Assembly: GCA_034336665.1 (NCBI GenBank)
Contig: CM067568.1
Coordinates: 43,008,770-43,072,769, forward strand
Source of the DNA: Luscinia megarhynchos
Taxonomy: Eukaryota; Chordata; Aves; Passeriformes; Turdidae
Reading direction: 5' to 3'
DNA: 64,000 bases
Each line of letters begins with the position of its first letter. Positions within the stretch are counted from its first letter, which is position 1. Shown here one piece after another: positions 24,350 to 36,269 of the stretch. The translations under genes were made by a program, and so were the position numbers. The notes below the pieces were generated by a model that worked only from the letters and a program-made list of their open reading frames with translations, was not told the origin of the DNA and ran no database searches.

Positions 24350-27300
24350 TCACATGAGAGGTACACAGTCTTGGTTTTATGATCATCTTTACTTCAGTGT
24401 AATTGTTTCAATATGCTCACTTTAGCTTTAATGCTTCAAGCCATAAAATTTAAAGACTTCAGAGAATTCACCTGAATGGAAAGAGTTTGTTATGGTTGAA
24501 AATGACACACACTGCTGTTAATTTAAATAAATACAAATAAACCCACAGAAATATTGTCCAAATGGTTTGTTTCTTTAGCAGAAATAATGCGGTGGGTCAC
24601 AAATCCAGAGTTCATCAAGATTTTTAAAATCCATTTGCTAAAGAGAAAATGCAAAAGCTGCCAATAAAAGCTTTTGCACAGCCACAAGAATAATGCTTTC
24701 AAACTTCTTGAATTTTTAATGCACTTGGGAAGAAGGGAGAGTGGAGGAAGAGAATTAATACAGACATTTCAAGGTGAAATATTTCAACATTTCTAATGGA
24801 CTCCAAAATGTAAACACTGAAGTTTCTGTGTCTATTGCAGTTGTGTCATTTAAACTCAGAGAGCCCTTTTTAATTTCCAAAGAAAACACTCTGACCACAC
24901 AAACTTAGGAAACATTTTGCAGGCTAAAATCTTCATCAAATAAAAAAGAATATGTTTTTGAATCTTCTCCTTTTCTTTCCTCTTTTTATCATCAATTTTT
25001 AATGTTTAAGGATAACTTTTATTGTGTACCTTCTAAATTCCCTAACATGAAGACTATCCAGAAAGTTATATTTGACAAATGCATATTCTGATATACCACC
25101 ACATTTTCAATTAGAGTTTCTCAGAAAGATATATTCTTCAACTGTAATTGTAACCCTGGGTGGCACAAATCTTCATGCTATTTTCAAAAAGCAAAATTTA
25201 TATTGACCTTGGCGTTGCTTAATTTTTGTCAATACTTAATAGTACAAAATGTATCCCTTTTTGGGATACTTAACAGTCCTCTCACATTTTTGAATGCAAC
25301 ATTCTTATCGTTTCCTGTTTTTTTTTCCTTACTAAGACTGTATCTCATCATAAACTTCTGTACATTTGACCTTACAATTAAATCATGGTCTGTTCCAGTA
25401 TGACTGTTTCCCAAGTACTTATATCATTAGATATTATCTGTTTTTCAGATCATTGTATGCCAGATTTTGGATGAACTGAGCTGTTGCTTGGATTAGTCTA
25501 ATTTTATCATATTTTAGGCTATGCTCCTTAATTATTTTGATGTTTTGACTTAATTATTTGATGTGTTGTTGCTTTTTCTCTCATATTGAAAAATTCTTCC
25601 AAGTTATTATAATTTGTAAGTGTAATTGAACTTTGAATTTCTTTTTCTAAACTTTTATTATGTGTGTTACATAAGGCAGACACTATTACTCAATACTACA
25701 AATTGAAAACATTAAAAATTTGCAGGCAACTAAATTGTTTACAGATTTAGTCAGATGTTTTTGATTTGGGCTATTCCTACTGTTATGAAAGCAGTGCTTT
25801 ATAGGACTGATATGAAATACTGATATGAAATACTTATGGCTTCCTAAAATACTCTATGGTTACATGCATACATATATATGTATGTATTTATGTCTTTATT
25901 ACAGTTATCTCAGAAAAATGCACTTGTGAGAAGAGAGAAGGCAAAATAAAGAGGTGCATGTTTTAAGAAGTTTGCAATTGACCAAGCAGTTATACCAGAG
26001 AAAAAAATAATCAGATCATAAGACATGGACTGATGTGATTTACCATGCATACTTCCAAAAATTAATGCTCATGAAATTATTTCTACAACACAAATCTGTA
26101 GATTTGCATACACAGATAGGTGCTTGCATGCAATGTCCCTAAATATTTAAGGAAGATCAGTTAAAACTTGACCTACCTATTGAATAATCTGCCCTTCTAA
26201 TATAATAGCAAGCATTTTCCCACCTTTAAGAGAAGAATACTAAGGTGAGTTTTCAAGACATCATGTTTCTCAAAAGGGCTGGTGTTATTTTTATCACAGT
26301 TTTATTCCTTCTTCTCCTTCCCCTAGGAAATTTTATCTCTGTCTTATTTAGCCTTTTGCTCAAGATGTCTATATTTTTGGGCAAAATCCAAATACAACAA
26401 AATTTTAAGAAGTTCCGGCAGAGAGTTAAAATGTTAAGATGCCTCCCTGTTGCAAAAGCACTCACACTTTATTTTCCTGTGAACTTCATTTTATATTGAG
26501 TATACAGTCCTCACATAAATACAGATTACGCTTTCTTAATAATCTACTTTTCTCAAATTTGGTTAATGTAGCAATACATGCTCTTCTAAGCATAAAAAGT
26601 GTACACTTTAAGTTTGGGACATTATTTTTAATGACTTTTCAGTTCTTTCTTGTGAAGAATATTATACCAACATCAAGCATAAGATAATAGGATTTATTCT
26701 GACAGTGTTCATTTATTTAAAAGTTGAACTGGATCTTTATTGCCACACTTTTATTCTTAATACCAAGCAGGGATAATTTTCTCATCCATATACCTGATAA
26801 CACAGATGAGATTTTTTTACATCCTTTTCATGTGTCAATTTTGCTATGTGAAATATAAATATTTTCTGGTTTTGTATAAAATAAATTATTTAATATTCTC
26901 CTGAAATTAACTGATTAATGTGGGATCAAAATGAACATGCATTGATTTCATTCCAAACTGTACTATTTCCAGCTCAGGTATTTTTAGTTTCTGTATGAAT
27001 GTATAAACATACACGGGGAATAAACTTAATAAAAAATGCAATATTTGTTTTATCTGAGCCCTGCAAGGCAGCTATTATCTTAACTTCAAACATATTCCAG
27101 AGAAGTGTTTTAAAGAGCAATGTTGGCATCTTTCTTTATTTTACAAGAACAAGACTGTCAATATATATTTTAAGAGAAAAATGTATTTGCCAAAAAAGTC
27201 TTTTCTCAGATAGAATGAGAATTTGTCCTACAAACAAGAGTTCCTGCTGTCTACTGCTATTAATAAGTAATCAGACATATCTTGACTCTTCCACACTTCT

Positions 27301-28490
27301 TCCCTTAGCCAATCAGTCTAATCCCTGAAAGTTTTTCTATTGGGACATCCCTTTTCCTGATCAATTCCGAAAAAATCTGCTGAAGAAGGGGCTCCTTTAT
27401 TAGTCTGGTGTAGTATCCTTCCAGTGAATTTTGCCATTACTGAAGCTGCAATATTTGATGTAATCTGACAATCTGGAGCAGATTCTGCCCAGCCATTGAT
27501 ATGGGAGAAGTAGTAAAACAAGGACTTCTTGCTCTAACAGAATGTTCATGCTTATTCTGAGCACACTCCCCAACTGCACATAAATAAAGACATTCTTTGT
27601 TCTTGATTACTTTTGTCTATTGCTTTCAAAAAAACACAATTCCCACATATTAAGCATTGGTTTGGCAGCCTGAATAGTTTCACCAGAGTATGTTATGAGA
27701 CAATGAAGTATTTATCTTGCTCTATTAATATTATTTAAGTCCTGCTGGGAAAAAGACATCCCTGGTGGTGAAACATTTGACCAGCCTTCAACATATACAT
27801 ACGTAATATTATTGGCAGCTCTTTATCACAGAAAGGTTAATTTTAGGATTTATATTCCTGAGCCATCTGAGACAATGTTTTAACATTCAAATATACATAG
27901 TGCAGTAAGATAAAACAGAGCCTAACTGCAGAAAAAAGTTTTTTGCTATGATTCTTTTTACTCCATGGAAGACAAAAACAGCTCCTTTGAACTTCTTTTA
28001 TTTCCATATTTTCAGAATATTCCAGTATTACTCTCACTTCTTCCAAGTACCAGTATAGCCCTTGTACCTCCCAAGTATCATGTATAAAACTTTGTATAGA
28101 GATATATAGATTCTTTTTAACTTTTTGTCTTTTTTTATTTTTAAATGTCCTATTTACGGTGCATAAGAAAAAAAATGGGGAAAATATACAAAGGGGTGTA
28201 ATACAATGTGCAATATGTCTAACATTTCTCAAAGTAAAGGTCTCAAAATGAAGGTAAAATCATTAGAAAAATTTCACAATAAGTTTTATTTAATTATCTA
28301 TCTTTCTAGTAGAAGAAAATATCACAAGCAAATATCAGTGAACCAAAGGAGAAATGCACAGCTCTGAACCAACCCTTGATCTGTGGCTGGCTCTGAGTCA
28401 ACATTATCAAAATGCTCCATTGCAAGACTAAAGATGTTCAGACTTCAAAATCTCAAAGAAGCTAGTGTAAAATTTCACAAATATTATATT
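24350..28490. other. Unique AT-rich DNA, no gene seen
   Basis: More than 4 kb without a recognisable gene or transposon. A perfect 18-bp palindrome made of CATACATAT and its complement lies at 25867-25884. Open frames of 60-129 codons are AT-driven and lack signatures. Confidence 0.55.
24575..24950. other. Candidate conserved non-coding block
   Basis: Repeat-free sequence with compact motif-like strings: AGCAGAAATAATGCGGTGGG, a GCTGCCAATAAAAGCTTTTG stretch and GAATTTTTAATGCACTTGGG. The block directly follows a long microsatellite. Conservation cannot be judged here, so this is a weak suggestion. Confidence 0.18.
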
Positions 28491-28520
28491 AGATGGATAG
28501 ATGGATAGATGGATAGATGG

Positions 28521-28604
<84 letters not shown>

Positions 28605-28613
28605 GGATGGATG
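28491..28613. repeat. (GATA)n array with GATG-variant ends
   Basis: About 123 bp of tetranucleotide repeat. It starts with alternating GATG/GATA units, has a central pure GATA run of about 20 copies, and ends in GATGGATGGATGA. Such compound arrays are usually polymorphic. Confidence 0.98.
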
Positions 28614-28699
28614 AATTCACTTGGGTCAAATCTTAGGAATTACTATGGAAACTAACTTTTCTCTGAAGATATCAAAAATATCTTTTGTCATGATCTTGT

Positions 28700-28798
28700 G
28701 CCACCTAGTCTAGGTGAACCTGCTTTAGGTAGGGGAGTTGAAATAGATAATCACCAGACATCCCTTCCAACCCCAGCTGTTATGTGATTCTGTGATAT
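28700..28798 (+). mobile_element. CR1 LINE 3' tail, plus strand
   Basis: The segment reads CTAGTCTAGGTGAACCTGCT then TTAGGTAGGGGAGTTG, a worn AGATAATCACCAGACATC block, CCTTCCAACCCC and the tail ATGTGATTCTGTGAT. It is the last 100 bp of a CR1 copy ending in ATTCTGTG-type octamers, about 90 bp after the GATA array. Confidence 0.88.
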
Positions 28799-28809
28799 TT
28801 AAAGACTAT

Positions 28810-30180
28810 TTGAGGTGAGTAATTTTCAGATAACAAGTACAATTGAAAAATTTTAAATGAGATGGCAATTTGTGGTTTTCTTAATTGCAACTGACATTGG
28901 TCCCACTCCTATACATATATTTGCTTATCTTCTAATCAGGACATTGATTATCTCTCCATGGGTTATTTAGAATGCAGGAAAGGGCACAAGCAGGAGAAAG
29001 GGTTAATCACAGTGTGAGAGCACTATTACAGAGGTTCTTAAAAGGAATAAAGACTAAAAATACAGACACATATATAGTCTATATTTAATGATCCATAGAG
29101 TTGCACTAGCATTGCAGATAGTGCATTGAGCCATGATATTTGCTGCTCAGATAAATCACATTTAAAACTTTTCTTTTAAGTGAAGCTTTTTGCTGGCCTC
29201 TTTCTCTGTATTGTATTTCCATTTAGTTCAACTGACATAGTCTATTAGGAAACAATGGTTTAAAACAATGGTAATTTCAACAAAAAAAAATAGTTGACTG
29301 ACAAGGAATCTGGAAATCTTCCATTTCTTCTGTTCCTTGGACATTTCAGTGCAATCGTTCCAGTCCACAGCAATTAACACAGGAAAAAGGAAAACACCAT
29401 ACATTGACCAGATTTTATTAGATAGAACCTGAAAACTGAACCTACCGAAGCATTTGACAAATAAGAGATATGAGAGAATCTCTGGAAGTGCAGATGTAAT
29501 TGTCATGTTTTTTGCACTTCTTAAAACTGTTATTAGAGTTTAAAAAAATCAGTGTTTTATTTCATGGTTTTTTTTTCTATATTTCCCTCTAGAAGTTTGC
29601 CTAATTTAATGCAGTATTTAATGTTCTTGCTAACGTTTTATAGCTCTAATATAACAGATTCAGTATTTCTACCAGGCAGTGAAGCTCACTCTATTGGTAT
29701 CCAACATTCTCTCTGTAGCAGCTCTCTGGAAACTCACCTGAAATTTCCACCTTTACAAGTTATATCTATGCTGTTCTACTTGATTTTTACTCAGCTAAAT
29801 AGTGTCTGAATTATAGAAACTGTTTAATGGAGTTGGCATTCAGCAAGTATTTAGCTGCAATTAGTAGATTTAGCATTTTTTCTCATGAAGTGTGATTTTT
29901 GTTTTGGAACTTAATATGACAGCCTGCCCAGGATCAAACTTTATCTCAGAAGAGGACAGCTGCTATTTGAGAAGCACGTTTTTAGCTGCTTTTTAGCATC
30001 AAAAATTTGCACTTCAAAGTGGCACAGAAAAGAAATCATTGCCAGCTAGAGGGACAGCTGAAAGATAAAGTGATGGATACATGAAGAACTGTTGTTCCCA
30101 ATCTGTTGTTTTGGACGGGAAAATATTTCTGTAGAAAAAGAAATACAGAATTAGTCAATACTGGCCATTTTACAGTGAAC
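28810..30180. other. Unique AT-rich DNA, no gene seen
   Basis: No gene or repeat family recognised. The part 29830-30075 is repeat-free, with strings such as GACAGCTGCTATTTGAGAAGC, and might be regulatory, but the evidence is only textural. Confidence 0.5.
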
Positions 30181-30187
30181 TTTTGAT

Positions 30188-30290
30188 AAAATCATAGAAT
30201 GGGATGGGTTGGAAAGGACCTTATAGATCATTTAGTTCCAACTCTCCTGACATGGGCCAAGTCACTTTCCACTGGACCACAGGATCCAGG
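30188..30290 (-). mobile_element. CR1 LINE 3' fragment, minus strand
   Basis: The + strand begins AATCATAGAATGGGATGGGT, then TGGAAAGGACCTTATAGATC, ATTTAGTTCCAACTC and ACTTTCCACTGGACCACAGG. This is the inverted CR1 terminus. It is a single short piece of about 100 bp with only the first octamer of the tail kept. Confidence 0.9.
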
Positions 30291-30492
30291 GGAAAATTAA
30301 AAGAGCAATCTTTACAGGTACAATGTCTGAGAGGGATGGGTGTCAGCACAAATGATACTCAAACATTTACATGCCTCATGATCATTTTTACCTGGAAATT
30401 GAAAGGCAGCATATGCAGAATCAAAAAGTTGGGTTTTTTCCTGGGAAAAAAAATAAAATAAGAAATGAGCATATGTACTCTGGGTTAACCAC

Positions 30493-30517
30493 TGCATTTC
30501 AATAGTATTGAAATGCA
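30493..30517. repeat. Perfect 11-bp inverted repeat
   Basis: Arms TGCATTTCAAT and ATTGAAATGCA are exact reverse complements separated by AGT. The right arm flows into ATGCAAAA, which resembles an octamer (POU) site. No flanking transposon was seen. Confidence 0.9.
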
Positions 30518-30778
30518 AAAATGAAAAATGCATGAAAATTTACAGTATTTTGGTTTTTGAGATTGCAAACACAGCAGTTATGAAATCTGTAACCAAGGAA
30601 AATACCACAGACCAGATTTCTGAAGTTAATTAATAAAAAATTCTTCAGTATTTCAAATGCCAGACTACCACTGAATCGAGGTTTATCAGTCCTAATGCAA
30701 AATCTACTAAAATTACACTCTAGGCACATAAAAATCTGCAGAAATTTGTACCATGACTTTTTGTTTAGCTGGTAATGC

Positions 30779-30803
30779 AAAAAAAAAAAAAAAAAAAAAA
30801 AAA
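30779..30803. repeat. Poly(A) homopolymer, 25 bp
   Basis: Twenty-five uninterrupted A bases. No AATAAA precedes it at the usual distance, so a processed transcript is not supported. Confidence 0.95.
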
Positions 30804-31289
30804 GCCCACATGAAAACCCTAGGAGCTGGTACTGTGAAAGTATCACTGCATTTCTAGTATTTCAGCAGGACATTAAAGTGCTATTGCTTTGGGTTTTTTT
30901 CTTTATTTCATTTCCAAAGATTCCTGCCTATCTGTGGATGCTTATTGCATTGCAATGAAGTAAAAGCTGATATAGCCAGAGAAGTACATTTTTCTGTGAG
31001 ATCTTCTTGTCCAAAAGACTGCCTTTTATTTAAAATTCTGCTGAAAAAAATTTCATTTTACGTTTTCAGATAGTCTTCTTGAATAGTCACTTAGCTGTAG
31101 GTAATAGTCAGTTATGGGTCAATCCTCCAGAGCTTTTACTAAAGATGATTTTGTGAACTTAAAAGAAAGATGTAGTATCATTAGTGGGCCTGTTGTGGAC
31201 CCAATACTCCAAAAACATCAGAAAGGATTTTCTGTGTCTTTTGTATAATTTTTCATACTATTCTAAAATATTAAAACAAATATTTCATC

Positions 31290-31352
31290 AAATCATAGAA
31301 CAATTAAAGTGCAAAAAGACATTTAACTCCATTGAGTCCTACTGAACTGTGT
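31290..31352 (-). mobile_element. Possible worn CR1 tail, minus strand
   Basis: AATCATAGAACAATTAAAGTG, shown here in outline, is followed by CAAAAAGACATTTAACTCC and ATTGAGTCCTACTGAACTGT. The order parallels the inverted CR1 end (aatcatagaatcattnaggttggaaaagacc..aagatcattgagtccaac). It has many mismatches and is only about 60 bp long. Confidence 0.45.
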
Positions 31353-31359
31353 TTTTCTC

Positions 31360-34300
31360 GAATCAAGAGACCCAAATTCAAATCTGTATTTTCAAATATA
31401 TATTAAAAAAAAAGATTAAAGGAAAATACTGGCTTTATTGTGAGGTGTTGTGTGATAATTAATCATCCTGAAAGAGGAATGAGCTTAAAAATAGAAAGTT
31501 AACTGAAACAAAACTTTTAATAACAACTTCTATAAACTCTGTATGGCAGCTATATTTTCTTTCAGTTATGCATTCAAGATGTATTGCTAAAAACAGTAAT
31601 ATCAATAAAATTTAAAAGGGACTAAAGCTCTGTAATCAGTTATTGACACAAGGATATTCTTCCTACAGTTTGTGAAACCTAGCCAAAGTCAGCCCAGTTA
31701 GGCCCCTTTTGTGCTCCTTGATTGATGCAGCTCCCTTCAGTGCTATTACCCTCCTGAAAACTTGCATGATTTCTTGGCTTTCTGCTATCCTGGTCAGTGC
31801 TCACCTCTGTAACACAGTCAGTCTTTCAGAGAACAGGTGGTGCTCCATTTCCTTCCATCCTCCATTTCCAATTCCTTACCTTTGTTCTTCCAGGGCCTTT
31901 CCCCACACAAAATGCCATGCACAAGAACAATTCCCAGTCAAATTAGCCTTTCACTGATATTCTTTCAGCACAACTTTCTTACCTGACAAATGAAAGTCAC
32001 TCCCATTACATCATCCCTTGGTAACAATCCCAGCAGGGGCTCTGAAGAGCAGCTAACACAGTGCCATGACAGCAGCTCACTTTTAAGTGCATTTCTTGTC
32101 TCTCATATCACTCTGGCTCTTCATAGCCCAATTTTGTTTGCACTTGCTTAAGGTATATTTCTTTTTTTTGCAAGTTACAGAGCTAAAGATCTTGTCTAGA
32201 TGATTATATACTGCTTTTTACTGTTTTAAAACAATATTTTCTCCCTTATTTGACATCCACTGATAAGTCCTGACCCAGTTATATTCATCCATTTACTTTT
32301 TCCTGGTTTTTGCCCTCAATTTTTAAATTTTCCCCTCAGCTACTTCTCCTTCATCCTCTCTTTGCAATCAAGCATAATGCACTTCCCTTAAAAACTTTGA
32401 AATACCCAGTTATCATATGTTATTTATGATAAAATGTCACCTCATACCTCAGATGGATGAGCCACTATTTCATATATTTTCAAATCAGCTTCATGCTGCC
32501 TCTCAGACATGGGAGGAGTTTCTCAGAAATATTTTCAGAGCAGCTAACTGTTACCATATTTCATCCCCTCCCTTAAAATTCTGCATCATGATGCTTATGA
32601 AAAATGTTGGTATCCATTTGGTGATGTACTCATTGCTACTGCATATTGATTTAGACAATACTGTCTCAGAGATTTTTTTTTATTTATCTACCTTTTATGA
32701 CTGGTTTTATGCATAAAAATCAAGTTAATCATGACAGGAATTGTCTTTTATCCTTTTGTTTGAAATGTTTTACAGCTTGGATTATGGTAGCATGAAAGCA
32801 AAATTCAGCTGTGCTTTTAGGATGACATGAGAGATTATTATTCTTTCAGTAATTTGCATTAGATCTTTGATATCTCTGGCTGTGTAAAACTAGGAACTGT
32901 ATGAATTTAGAAAGATCTGAATCTCAGCTTTGCTCACATGTGTTTTCACAGCCATTACTAGTGAATTTTTTAGTCATTCCCCTTCTTTATAGTTGTAGAC
33001 AAACATTTTCATTGTGTTAAGACTGAAAATACTTGTTACTTCCAGATTTTTCTGTATTTAGGGGAAAAAAAATTCCTGCTTCTTAAGTTAATTTGGGTTG
33101 TGATAGTAAAAAGATATAACAGAGGTAATAAAAGTGTGACAAATATAAGCAGCTTCACAATTGCCTTCAGACATAAAAGCCATAGAGGATTATATATTCA
33201 AGATACTGATGAAACACTGATTTGTGTAATGTGTTTATAATATTGTTATTTTATCCTTCATTATTTAAAAATACAGTCTGGCATCACTTGATTTCTTGTA
33301 ACTGCTGCTACAAGTTGGACATATGTTCCCATTGCACTGCATGATGTAAGAAATGTATTAGGGAAGGAGAAGCAAGGGTGAATAAATTGTAAGTACCTCA
33401 CTTTAATATACATGTGCAGCACGTACAGTGCACTCATCACCAGGCACTGTCAGCCCACGTTGCTGTGCCCAGCACGAGTTCAAGGTCTAATGGGCTGGAG
33501 TGATGCCTTTGGCAAACAAGCACAGCTCCAAGCACACACAAGAATGTGTTGACTGTAGTCCAAGTGATCAAACAGCATCCTGTGGGCCAGAGCACTACAC
33601 TAAGTGGTCTAACTTAGATCAAAATGAAAATGGAAACAAATTGAAAATCCTCAAATAAGTCACTTTTCTCAATTCTTTTGATTGATGTATCTTTCTATTT
33701 TTTACTGTCCAACCAGCCAACAGACACACATGGCTTTGGCAAAGCCTCACCAAATGTGGAAGCATCATGTTCTAAGCTAAAACCACAAAAAAGCAACAAA
33801 GAATTTTATCACAGTAGCATCAAGGTTGGAAATAATTCAAACTGGATGTTTCACAGAAAACAGCACTGAATCACATTTTTTTAACTGTCTGCAGAGACAG
33901 TATGAAAAAATAGCAACTTAGCAGGTCACTGGATGAACAAGCAGCAGAAATTATATGCAGAATTTCTACTCTGCTTTTCTAAAATGGGATTTTGGTGAAA
34001 TTTTATGGCTTAATACCAAGAGATTCGTCTACAAAACCTATATTTAAAAGGTAGACTAGCCTTAGGGAGTACCAGGTGCAAATATTATCCATGAATAGAT
34101 CTTCTGCTTTAGCAGTGTTTATTGTCACCATGAGATTAACTTTAACCTGCTTAATGTCCTTATAAGTGTTCTGAAGATCTATATTCTGAATCCAGTGCTG
34201 TGCATCACAACTATAGCCTCACAATTCCTGCATTTTAATAAAATATAAAATATTCTCTCGCAAACTGGATTTTTGCTTTAATATTTTTTAATAGGCCAAG

Positions 34301-34455
34301 AGTCTTTGAGCCCCATATTTCACTTATTGAGAAAATAATTTAATTGCTTTTTCACAGACTGAATGAGGATGTTTTGCATCTTTTTGGATTCTGACTCAGT
34401 ACAGATCCAAGAATGGTGGAGCCAAGGGCCAGAAAGAGTGATGCAACACTGAACA
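31360..34455. other. Unique DNA, no gene seen
   Basis: About 3 kb without a recognisable gene or transposon. The part 31680-32380 is pyrimidine-rich on the + strand, and 33400-33600 is less AT-rich than its surroundings. Confidence 0.55.
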
Positions 34456-34462
34456 TGGAATG

Positions 34463-34850
34463 TAGAATCATAGAATCATAGAATATTCTGAGTTGGAAGG
34501 GACCCATCAGGATCATTGAGTGCAAATCCTGTCCCTGTGCAGGACACCCCAGGAGTCACACCATGTGCCTGAGAGAATTGTTCAAACTCTTCTTGAACTC
34601 TGTCAGGGTTGATGCTGTGACCACTTCCCTGGGGAGCCTGTTCCAGTGCCCAGCCACCCTCTGGGTGAAACTCTTATTCCTGATATCCTGACTAAATTTC
34701 CCCTGGCTCAGCTTCTGGCCATTTCCTCAAGCTGTGTCAGTGGTCTTCGGTGGTCATGAGAGCAAAGACATCATACTTCCCCTTCCACTTCCTCTCATGA
34801 GGGTGGTGAAGATCAGCTGGTGGCAGCTGCTCTCAGTTTCTGCATTTCTG
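34463..34850 (-). mobile_element. CR1 LINE 3' fragment, minus strand
   Basis: The + strand starts with two clean tail octamers (TAGAATCATAGAATCATAGA). It continues with GAGTTGGAAGGGACCCATCA, CAGGACACCCCAGGAGTCAC, ACCATGTGCCTGAGAGAATT, CTGTGACCACTTCCCTGGGG with AGCCTGTTCCAGTGCCCAGC, and TGGCCATTTCCTCAAGCTGT, fading near TCATGAGGGTGGTGAAGATC. The copy is 5'-truncated and relatively well kept. It is the same broad CR1 type as the copy at 35395-36259 but in opposite orientation. Confidence 0.95.
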
Positions 34851-35394
34851 CATTCCTCCTGGGATTATCACAGATAAAACAGATAAAACTTGTAAGTATT
34901 TTCAGGCAAGAATTGAACAGAAAGAAAAGAACAGCAAATGTTTCAATGCCGATATTTTGTGTGAGAATAAGTAAGAGCACAATAAAACCTGTGCAAGGTC
35001 TGCATTACATCCTAACAAGCGCACCTGTAAATCCTGAAGATGCAGAGAACAGAAGTATCTGTATTCGAAAAATGTTGTTATTGCTACAGAGACACTACAA
35101 GGCTGTCATGCCAAATGTACTCCAGTAATTTTAAAGAAAGAATACTGAAGATTAACATCTCTGCATACACGTTTGCATGAAATTGAAGAATAATGATTTC
35201 TAATTAAATGAGAATTTCAGTGTAAGTGGAAATATCACTTAAGAAATGTAAGAGGCACTGCAGTCAGACTGAGAGTCATATCTTTTTGATTTGTTGTCTA
35301 TATTGGATGTATATTGTTCAGAAAACATGCATTTCCTGGAAAAGTACATAATGTAATGGGTGAACAATGGGCACAAAGGGTTAAAATAAAAGGG

Positions 35395-36259
35395 GCCTAC
35401 ATCAGGCTGGCACTTGTCACTAGTGGGGTTATGCAGAGCTCCATCTCAGGACTGGTTCTCTTCAACACTTTTATTTAACAACCTTCATGAAGGACTTGAA
35501 GTGTTGCTAAGTAAGTTTACAGATCACAGTAAATTTGGAGAAGCTGTTGGCTCTTTTGAAGGCAGAGAGACCTGGACAAATCAGAGGTCTGGGCAATCAC
35601 CAGCTGTGAGAAGCTTAACAAGGACGAGTGACAGATTCTGTACCTGGGATGGGGCAACCCAGGATGTATGGACAGGCTGGGGAATGAGAGGCTGGAGAGC
35701 AGCTCTGTGAAAAGAAACCTGCAGGGTCCTGGTTGATGGCAAGTTGAAATGAGCCTGCAGTGCCCTGGCAGCCAGGAGGGCCAACCCTGTCCTGGGGAGC
35801 ACCAGGCACAGCATCACAGCCAGGCAAGGGAGGGATTGTCCTGCTCTGCTCTGAGCCTCATCTTGAGTGCTGGGGGCAGTTCTGGGCACTGCAATATAAC
35901 ATGTAAACCTATTAGAAAGAGTCCAAAGGAGGTGATTGAGAAGATGGTGAAGGTGGTGAAGGGCTTAGAGAGGAATTCATACAAGGTGTGGTGATGCCAC
36001 TTGGGAACAGCCTGGAGCTGTGTCGAGGGAATGTTTAGGCTGGTATTAGGAAAAGCTTCTTCAGCCAGAGGGTGGTTGGACACTGGAACAGGCTCCCCAG
36101 GGATGTGGTCACAGCAAGTCTGTCTGAGCTCAAGAAACATTTGGACAATGAGCTGAGCAAATGGTGTGGCTCCTTAGGCTGCCCTGGGCAGTGCCAGAAG
36201 TTGGACTTCAGTGGTACTTGCAGGTCCCTTCCAGTTCAGGATATTCTGTGATTCTGTTA
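35395..36259 (+). mobile_element. CR1 LINE, 865-bp 3' part with decayed RT end
   Basis: This is the longest transposon copy in the window. The first 300 bp encode the C-terminal part of a CR1 reverse transcriptase. One frame reads SGVMQSSISGLVLFNTFI, near the family's GVPQGSVLGPVLFNIFIND. A frameshift at about 35476 moves the coding into the frame reading LLSKFTDHSKFGEAV, where the family has LSKFADDTKL. The second aspartate of the catalytic FADD motif is replaced by histidine, so the copy is dead. The 3' region follows with TGGAACAGGCTCCCCAGGGA, GTCCCTTCCAG-type text and the tail ATATTCTGTGATTCTGTT. The copy is 5'-truncated. Confidence 0.95.
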
Positions 36260-36269
36260 TTTACCACAT

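Noticed and set aside
24004..24425. Six overlapping open frames of 80-120 codons rich in Lys/Glu/Arg or Ser/Leu/Phe
   Set aside because: They are translations of the CTCTTT array in all frames, not genes.
27843..28232. 129-codon minus-strand open frame
   Set aside because: Lys/Phe/Tyr-rich AT-driven content with no recognised motif. Length alone is not enough in an AT-rich window read in six frames.
34820..35128. 102-codon plus-strand open frame
   Set aside because: It starts in the worn end of a CR1 fragment and runs into AT-rich unique DNA, with no recognisable protein signature.
35414..36140. Several open frames of 70-108 codons on both strands
   Set aside because: They lie inside the CR1 copy. 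Only the short RT trace on the plus strand reflects former coding, and it is broken.
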